A DNA stretch of 64,000 bases, from contig OZ316899.1 in NCBI GenBank assembly GCA_973895155.1, forward strand, positions 16,616,001 through 16,680,000, given 5' to 3'. Origin of the DNA: Marsupella aquatica. Lineage: Eukaryota > Marchantiophyta. Under the pieces are notes generated by a model, which did no database searches, was not told the DNA's origin, and saw nothing but the letters and a program-made list of their open reading frames with translations. The translations under genes were made by a program, and so were the position numbers. Positions within the stretch are counted from its first letter, which is position 1, and each line of letters begins with the position of its first letter. Of this stretch, positions 58,076 to 64,000 are shown piece by piece.

Positions 58076-59390
58076 GAATTCCTGAAATTTTAGAGGAATT
58101 CAACGACGTGCTCTCGCAAAATCTACCTAAAGGTTTACCCCCGCGGAGAGAAGTGGATCACCAAGTTGAGTTGGAGTTGGGATCGGCTCCTCAAGCTAAA
58201 GCTCCTTATCGTCTAAACCTGAACGAGCAAATGATGTTGAAGAATGCCTTGGAAGAGTTGATCGACCAAGGGTTCATTTGCCCTAGTAAGAGTCCTTACG
58301 GGGCGCCCGCGCTGTTTGTGTCCAAAAAGGATGGTACTTTGAGATTGTGCACAGATTACCGGGCACTCAATAAGCAGACGGTAAAGAACAAGTACCCGTT
58401 ACCTCATATGGATGACCTCTTTGATTGCCTCTCCGGGGCTAAGAAGTTTTCAAAGGTGGACTTGCGGTCTGGGTATTACCAGATCCGCATGGCTAAGGGA
58501 GACGAGTATAAGACCGCAATGCGCACAAGGTTCGGATCCTATGAGTTTTTGGTTATGCCGTTCGGGTTGTGTAATGCAACCGCAATGTTCATGAAGATGA
58601 TGAATACCATCTTTCATGACTTGTTGGACCAAGGAGTGGTCGTCTTTATTGACGACATCCTAATCTACTCGAAAACGTTGGAGGAACATGAGCAGTTGCT
58701 TAGAGAAGTGTTCTCTTGCCTTTGTAAGGCTCGTCTCTTTGCTAAACCTAGCAAGTGCGAGTTTGCGATAAACAAGATTCAGTTCCTTGACCATACCTTT
58801 ACCCCAGAAGGGATTACGCCTAGTCAGGACAAGCTTAAGGAGATCAAAGAATGGGAGCGCCCGTCCAATGTAAGGCAAGTTAGAGCCTTCTTAGGATTTA
58901 CGGGGTTCTATCGGAGATACATGAAAGACTATGCGAGGATCGCGAGGCCCCTAAACGCGCTAACGTTGAAAAACAAAGTGTTTGTGTGGACACAAGATTG
59001 CGAGTTAGCATTCCTAGAACTTAAGAGGTTCATGATAACGTCGCCGGTTCTAAAGTTACCTGAGATGGGGAAGCCGTTCGAGATTTGGACAGACGCAAGT
59101 GATTATGCCATTGGCGCCTGTCTTCACCAAGATGGGCGTCCTGTGGCCTTTGAGTCATGTAAGTTGGAAAATCACTGGATCACACCGGAAAGGGAAATGT
59201 ATGCTGTGATCTATGCGTTGAAGAAATGGGAGATTTACCTTAAGAACGGTCCCAAAGTGGTAATCCACACATATAGCTCGCCAGCCGGGTACTTCAGTTC
59301 TAAGCCAAGGCTGAACCCCAAGGAAATGCGCTGGCAGATGTTCTTGGCGGATTTTGATTTCAAAGTCCACCACGTTCTAGGGAAGATCAG
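58076..59390 (+). pseudogene. RT and RNase H of element C
   Basis: An open frame of more than 430 residues. RT begins with LPPRREVDHQVELELGS and has KSPYGAPALFVSKKDGT, MPFGLCNATAMFMKMM and FIDDILIYSKT (catalytic), then RAFLGFTGFYRRYMKDYARI. RNase H has IWTDASDYAIGACL and TPEREMYAV, but the third acid is lost: HTYSS (TAT at 59272-59274) stands where HTDH is usual. It ends abruptly at VLGKIS where element K begins. Integrase is not in the window. The frame is intact apart from the RNase H change and the ends, so interruption by K and B is fairly recent. Confidence 0.9.
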
Positions 59391-59399
59391 CCTTTTCAT

Positions 59400-59655
59400 T
59401 AAAAGTGTATTATTATTTTATTTATGTACATTTGGGCAATGAAAAATGTATTTTTGGGCGAGGAAAAGTGTACATTTGGCCAATGAAAAGTGTACATTTG
59501 GGGCTTTAAAAGTGTATATTTGAGTACATTTGAGTGAAAGAAACATATATTTGGCTTAAAAAGTGTACATTTAAGTGCAGTTGGTCTACAAAGTGTAACT
59601 TTGAGTGCAACAAAGTGTACATTTGGCCTAAAAAGTGTACATTTTCCTACCAACT
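59400..59655. repeat. AAAGTGTACATTTGG repeat cluster
   Basis: About ten imperfect copies of AAAGTGTACATTTGG, spaced 15-30 bp, lie at the K boundary. Density and position resemble transposase-binding subterminal repeats of CACTA-like elements. 59656-59933 is AT-rich with no gene. Confidence 0.8.
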
Positions 59656-59933
59656 CTTATTATAATCATTTAAAAGAAAGGAATGAATAGAAAAATATTT
59701 TTAATTATGCAAAAAAGCAAACATTCATATTCATAACATTCAAAAGTTTAGAAAATGAGGAGATAGTATAACTAACACTCAATGACATGGTCTCACATTA
59801 AAACTATTAGAATAGTAAATAACTAGTACGTAAGTTACTATGTTTGAATGAGTGTCGACTATTTACATAAAAACTAGGTAAGTAACTATCTAAATTAATT
59901 TAATTATTATAGCTTCGCAAGTAACAACTAAGT

Positions 59934-62900
59934 CTACTTGTCCATCCTTTGGAGATAACATTGGACAGTTTGTAGAACATTTCGAGGAATCTTCAAACCT
60001 CTGCCCGCCATGTTTTCTTCTTTCATGCCAGATTTAAAACCATACATTGCAGAATTTGCATACTGCCAATGTTGAGCGTTCTCACCAAACCCTGGATCTC
60101 GTTCCCATGTCTTAGTGGACATGAAGCAGTTTAGATACCGTGCACTCTCAGTCACATCAAGTTTAGAGTGTTTAGGCCTCCACCATTTGACTGGAAACAT
60201 TGGAGCATATTTTTGAGGCAGAGGAGGGTTTGTTGGAGATGTAGTTGGGACTTCATGCTTAGGGTCCACCAAACCCAAAGCTCTCACTAACCAAAAATGA
60301 CCTCCACCATTTTTATTCTCCCAATCATCCTCGGGTCAAAGAAATACAAAGTTCCTTTCATGGATATCCTGTAGGGGAATCCACCGTCCTTGTTCTCTCT
60401 CAGCTCAAGATCCAACAAATGGTGTTGCTTGATCTTCCATCTCTTCCAAGATCTCATTTTGAAGAGCCGTCATCTCTGCATTCTCCTCATCTTCACTTGG
60501 AGGACCACTTTGTTCCGGTTGGTTGACCTTGTAACCAGTGCCGTGGTTAGTCTTAGGCCAAAATCTATTTTTCAAGGGAAATTGAGTACTTCCCTCCCCT
60601 TCTAGTGCGAGCCCATTTGTCAACAACTCCACAATTCTCTCCCAAAATTTCACAAGAGGAAATCTTTCCTTATATGCTATAGATGTCTCATCAGTGCAAC
60701 TCCTTCTCAAAAAATCAAGGTACTTGTTAAGAAATGGGATAATCTCTTCAGATTTTTTGTGTATCTCTCCAATGGATTTAGCTAAGGGCTCTCCACTAGG
60801 TAAAAGAAGAGAATTTGTTGTCAAATCTGTTGCCCAAATACACCTCCCTCCAACTGGAGCCCAAGCTTGCTTTACATGGGACTTATACTAAAATATTGGT
60901 ACATTATCTCTCATAGAGAAAATAAATGATACGGATTTTGAGTGACCTTGAATATCTTTAACTTTGAAAGTTTGAAGATATTCTTTGTAAAATGCAACTT
61001 CTTGTATCAATCTGGGAACTGGATGAATGCTCTCACATTCCCAAACCTTTGCCATAAGAGCAAGGAGAGTTGCAACTTCCTTGTGCTGAACTTGATATGA
61101 TACCTTCGAAAAGAGTGCATCAACATCTTTGTGTGTATGACCAACCATTAGAAAAGACATTTGAACAGTTTCAAATACTCCTCTACTCACAAGCTCACTA
61201 CAAAATGCCATGACAGTCTGGTTTTTGTTATCCTTTGCTGAGTTATCCATTTGCAGTGTTAGGTGCCTTGGCAAGGGCTTGAAAGATGGGCTGCCTTGTT
61301 CCCCATGCATGTCCCCTCCTTGATCCTCACCATGTTGGGTGGAGAGCGTCTCCGTCTGACTCTCGGCTGCATCTTCAAAACCAATATACCTATTCATTGG
61401 AATACTCTTTGGTTCCAAATATCCCTTAAAAAATGCATCAAAGTCAAGAAGGGCTTGAAAGAAAGGTCTATGAGGTTCCAAATAAAGGTCATCCAACATG
61501 TCACCTGTCTTGTCTCCATTGTACTCGTCAAGGTCTTGAAGACACTTAGCCAAGGATGTCACCGTGAAATCAACATCTCTTGGCCAAAGGCCAGTGACAC
61601 TAAAGTGTGCATAGACTCCTAGATTCCTTCCGTGGGTCAACATCCCTATGAGAGCAATAGGTAGTGGCATTCCATGACCCGAAAGCGATTTAGGAGTACT
61701 AACCATTTTTGGAATCCACGTCTTTGCTTGATCCATCTTGTCGTGAATGATGCAAAGATATTCCCCTGGATATTGCTTAGCCATCACTCGATGAGCATAG
61801 TAAACATATCTATGTGACATCTGCTCACAAAGATGTTGCGCTCGTTTTTCTTCAATTTCAGCATGCTCTTTTTTCCTTCTTTCTCGCATCAAACTATCTT
61901 TGTATTCACAACAAAGAGTACATTTGGCAAATGCACCATCTTTATGGAAACTGAAGTTTGCAAATGATTTGCTCCAAATCTTGTACAGAGTATTCTCTGT
62001 AACTGGAGGAAGCCCCTCTTCCTTCATCTTTGTTCTCACATCTTCCAAAATCTCCAACTTCTTGTAACATGCTGGAAGACGATACTCAATGAAGTCTGTC
62101 CCATGAGCCCCAGCATAAGGTATATGAGGCATGGGCTCTGCATTTTGAGTCAAAAAATCCTCCAACAGAGCTCGTGCATGCAAGGTATTTGTCCTTGTTT
62201 TCATGGAGCCCGTGTTTCCATGGAACCCAATTTTCCAACCCTCCACATATCTCCTTTTGTAATCATAATATTTCATGTGGCTAAAGCTATGGATGATTGC
62301 AAATGCATGTCTACATACGACCATACCCTTGAGAACATGGTGCCCCTTATCACGAACATCATCTTCTCTATAGTGGAAGAGGTTGAAAATGTGTGATGTT
62401 TTTGACTCGCTAGACATCCCGTGAAATTCTATCCGGATATCTTCTATGTCTTCTCTTGGCATAGTCAGACAACATTTCTGCTTGCAACAATTCTCTCTTT
62501 TAATTTCATCAATCGAAGCTTCCGTTGTTTTTGAAACTGCCTTGGTTTCCAACAACCTTCTCTTCTTTTCAATCGGATCTACATGAGTCCTCTTGTTGAA
62601 ATTGTATAGCCTTGTGCGCGGCATTCCCCTATCATTTACATTTGGATAGAGATCATCCCTATCCATCGTCTCCATCCTCTCTGAACCTTCAACCAAAATG
62701 TCCGACAAAAATTTCCCGTTTGCAAGTAGTTTTGTTGAATCAATCCGCCACCGAACCAAAGTAATTACTCCCCTATGGAAATTGGAAAAGTATTGTGATT
62801 CCACCACATCTTTCACAGCAATCCCTACATGGTCCTCACCAAGGATTTCATCGTCAACCGCCGTCGTTTCTTGAGGCACAGTGATGGTCCCCGTGGCAAC

Positions 62901-63723
62901 CCTATTGGTTTGATCTGAACCGATGTATAGTTCGACCAACTCTGACATCCAATTTGACCGTTGGAAATAGTCACAATTAGTTTTAGAAATTTCAGCTGAG
63001 GGAGACTTCGCAACAAAACTCCGCTCTATGTTGATATCATCGCCCGCAGCCTTCTTTGAGAAACTTTTTCTACTTCGGACATCTGCCACATCCCAGAGAA
63101 CCCATGAGTCTTTTGCCTCGTCAATTGTTTCAGCCCTGCTGTGTTTGTAAGGTAAAACCCTACTCCCATGAATGACATCAGTGACCCTCACACTGATCCG
63201 TGATTCACCAAGTAAAATGTTGTGAATCTTTCCGTTGGATTTGTATTGAAAACAACTCCAAGGGCTACACAACACCCAAAGATGAACATTTCAACCTCAT
63301 CCCCTTGCCTCAGAGTGGTCGATGAGTCCTCCTCTACAATTGGATTTTTTTCCCAATTACTCTCCAGTTGATTTGAACAACTACCTAAACCCTAAACTCT
63401 AAACCCTAAACCCTAAACCCTAATGCATTTTTGAGAATTTATTATCGTTGATAGATATGCGCAAGACAAATCCCAAATAACGCAAGAATCAATGGCATCA
63501 AAAAGGTTTTCTGCCCGAGGCATTGGAAATGGTAGTTTTGTGGTTCGGTCAAAAACTTTCTCAATGAGAATGCCCATTCGATTCTCTCTCAACAATATCT
63601 TTTGAACACTATCTTGCGGGTTGATTTTTTGAATTGTCCCGCTTGCAACATCGTAACCACCAATTGTCAATATCACATTGTCGCCTCTCAAAAATATTCC
63701 GGTCATTCCTACAACGTGTTCAC
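59934..63723 (-). pseudogene. DUF7869-like DDE-transposase candidate with three Transposase_23-like modules
   Basis: Upstream exon about 63723-63415 (acceptor TTGTGCAG before 63723), then a frame from about 63330 to the final stop at 59934. Three modules share the pattern V-x-L-x-I-G ... VA(S/T)GTI ... DS-x-V-x-WD: 63700-63460, about 63330-63060 and about 62955-62720; they resemble TNP1/Transposase_23 domains. Then ENCCKQKCCL, KCTLCCEYK, and a core with HDKMDQAK, LQMDNSAKDNKNQ and LMVGHTHKDVDALFSKVS, the DUF7869-type pattern. Lesions are a one-base shift near 63236 and stops at 60890-60888 (TAG), about 60405 (TGA) and about 60324 (TGA). The three Asp-bearing motifs could be an RNase H-fold DDD/E triad. 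Function is inferred, not shown. Confidence 0.65.
63381..63422. repeat. Interstitial plant-telomere-like repeat
   Basis: ACCCTAAACTCTAAACCCTA and further CCCTAAA units, about five in all with one variant, lie between the first and second modules of the K gene, probably in an intron. This is the plant-type telomere motif in reverse. Confidence 0.85.
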
Positions 63724-63809
63724 CTGCACAATTTGAAATGTAAGGTATTAGTTAACAATGGTCCCAACTAGGAAGCAAATAGGTGTGAACCCTATCCAAG
63801 GAAAGTGCG

Positions 63810-64000
63810 CAAATAGGGATCATCCCCATCAAGCAAAATAATAGGTCCCTAAACAATCCTTATCTAGCCCTAAGATCCCTGATCCCTATTCAAACGTTGG
63901 ATAGGGATGATCCTTGTCCAGACGGCAGATAGGTTCTGTCACTGTCCAAACAATGGACATAGATGATCCCTGTAAACGGCGGATAGGGATCATCCCTGTC
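63810..64000. repeat. GGGATCATCCC near-palindromic repeats
   Basis: Variants of GATAGGGATCATCCCTGTC recur at about 63813, 63901, 63960 and 63981; each core is nearly its own inverse complement. No gene is seen. It may be a subterminal array of K or another nested element running off the window. Confidence 0.65.

Larger units (their letters stand above)
59391..64000 (-). mobile_element. Element K: DNA transposon candidate with DUF7869-like gene
   Basis: The left end is where element C RNase H stops (about 59391); the right end is beyond the window. It carries left subterminal repeats, one large minus-strand gene (59934-63723) and a repeat-rich region at 63800-64000. Because it interrupts a retroelement, it is itself mobile or part of a mobile unit. 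No terminal inverted repeat or TSD can be checked here, because only one end is present. Confidence 0.6.

Noticed and set aside
63381-63422. A chromosome end
   Set aside because: Only about five units and sequence continues with other content on both sides.
1-64000. tRNA, rRNA, riboswitch or bacterial operon features
   Set aside because: No tRNA arm pattern, rRNA core sequence or prokaryotic gene arrangement was seen anywhere in the window.

Overview
The window is a stack of nested plant-type transposable elements with no recognisable host gene. A streptophyte genome is indicated by a complete CACTA (En/Spm) element with Transposase_21- and Transposase_24-like genes, a PIF/Harbinger element, Ty3/gypsy elements of Tat/Athila-like and chromovirus-like type, spliceosomal introns and plant-type (CCCTAAA) repeats. 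A green lineage outside the grasses, possibly a charophyte, would fit, but that is only an impression.

Layout. 1-727 is the start of a family-B LTR on the minus strand. 728-46811 is a tandem LTR-internal-LTR-internal-LTR array of one Ty3 family (A): LTR (728-3385), A1 internal region (3386-31352), LTR (31353-35890), A2 internal region (35891-42074), LTR (42075-46811). A1 is opened by three later insertions, each with a target-site duplication (TSD): a 4,015-bp element X (4215-8229, TSD GAGAG), a 12.8-kb CACTA element (11346-24160, TSD TAT) and a 4.8-kb Harbinger element (24579-29399, TSD TAA). The middle LTR carries an inverted, internally deleted LTR (33010-34448). 46812-49597 is the 5' part of a chromovirus-like element C (iMet-type primer site, gag, protease); its RT and RNase H reappear at 58076-59390. 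Between them lies a 5'-truncated family-B element (49598-58075), itself hit by a 385-bp MULE-like MITE (9-bp TSD) and a 1.9-kb non-autonomous CACTA element. 59391-64000 is a different DNA element, K, with a large minus-strand gene resembling DUF7869 proteins.

Main points. (1) The about 4.7-kb LTRs of family A carry a long reading frame (plant-mobile-domain-like N-terminus, charged linker, coiled coil); related frames occur in the family-B LTR and in element X. (2) The CACTA element has an intact 1,150-aa TNPD gene model and a nine-exon TNPA-like gene with one in-frame TGA. (3) Element K encodes a DDE-transposase-like protein with three tandem Transposase_23-like modules. Most other genes are broken, often by stops that look like CGA-to-TGA or CAG-to-TAG changes, as expected for methylated, silenced DNA.

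All domain assignments were made by eye from motifs; no database search was run.
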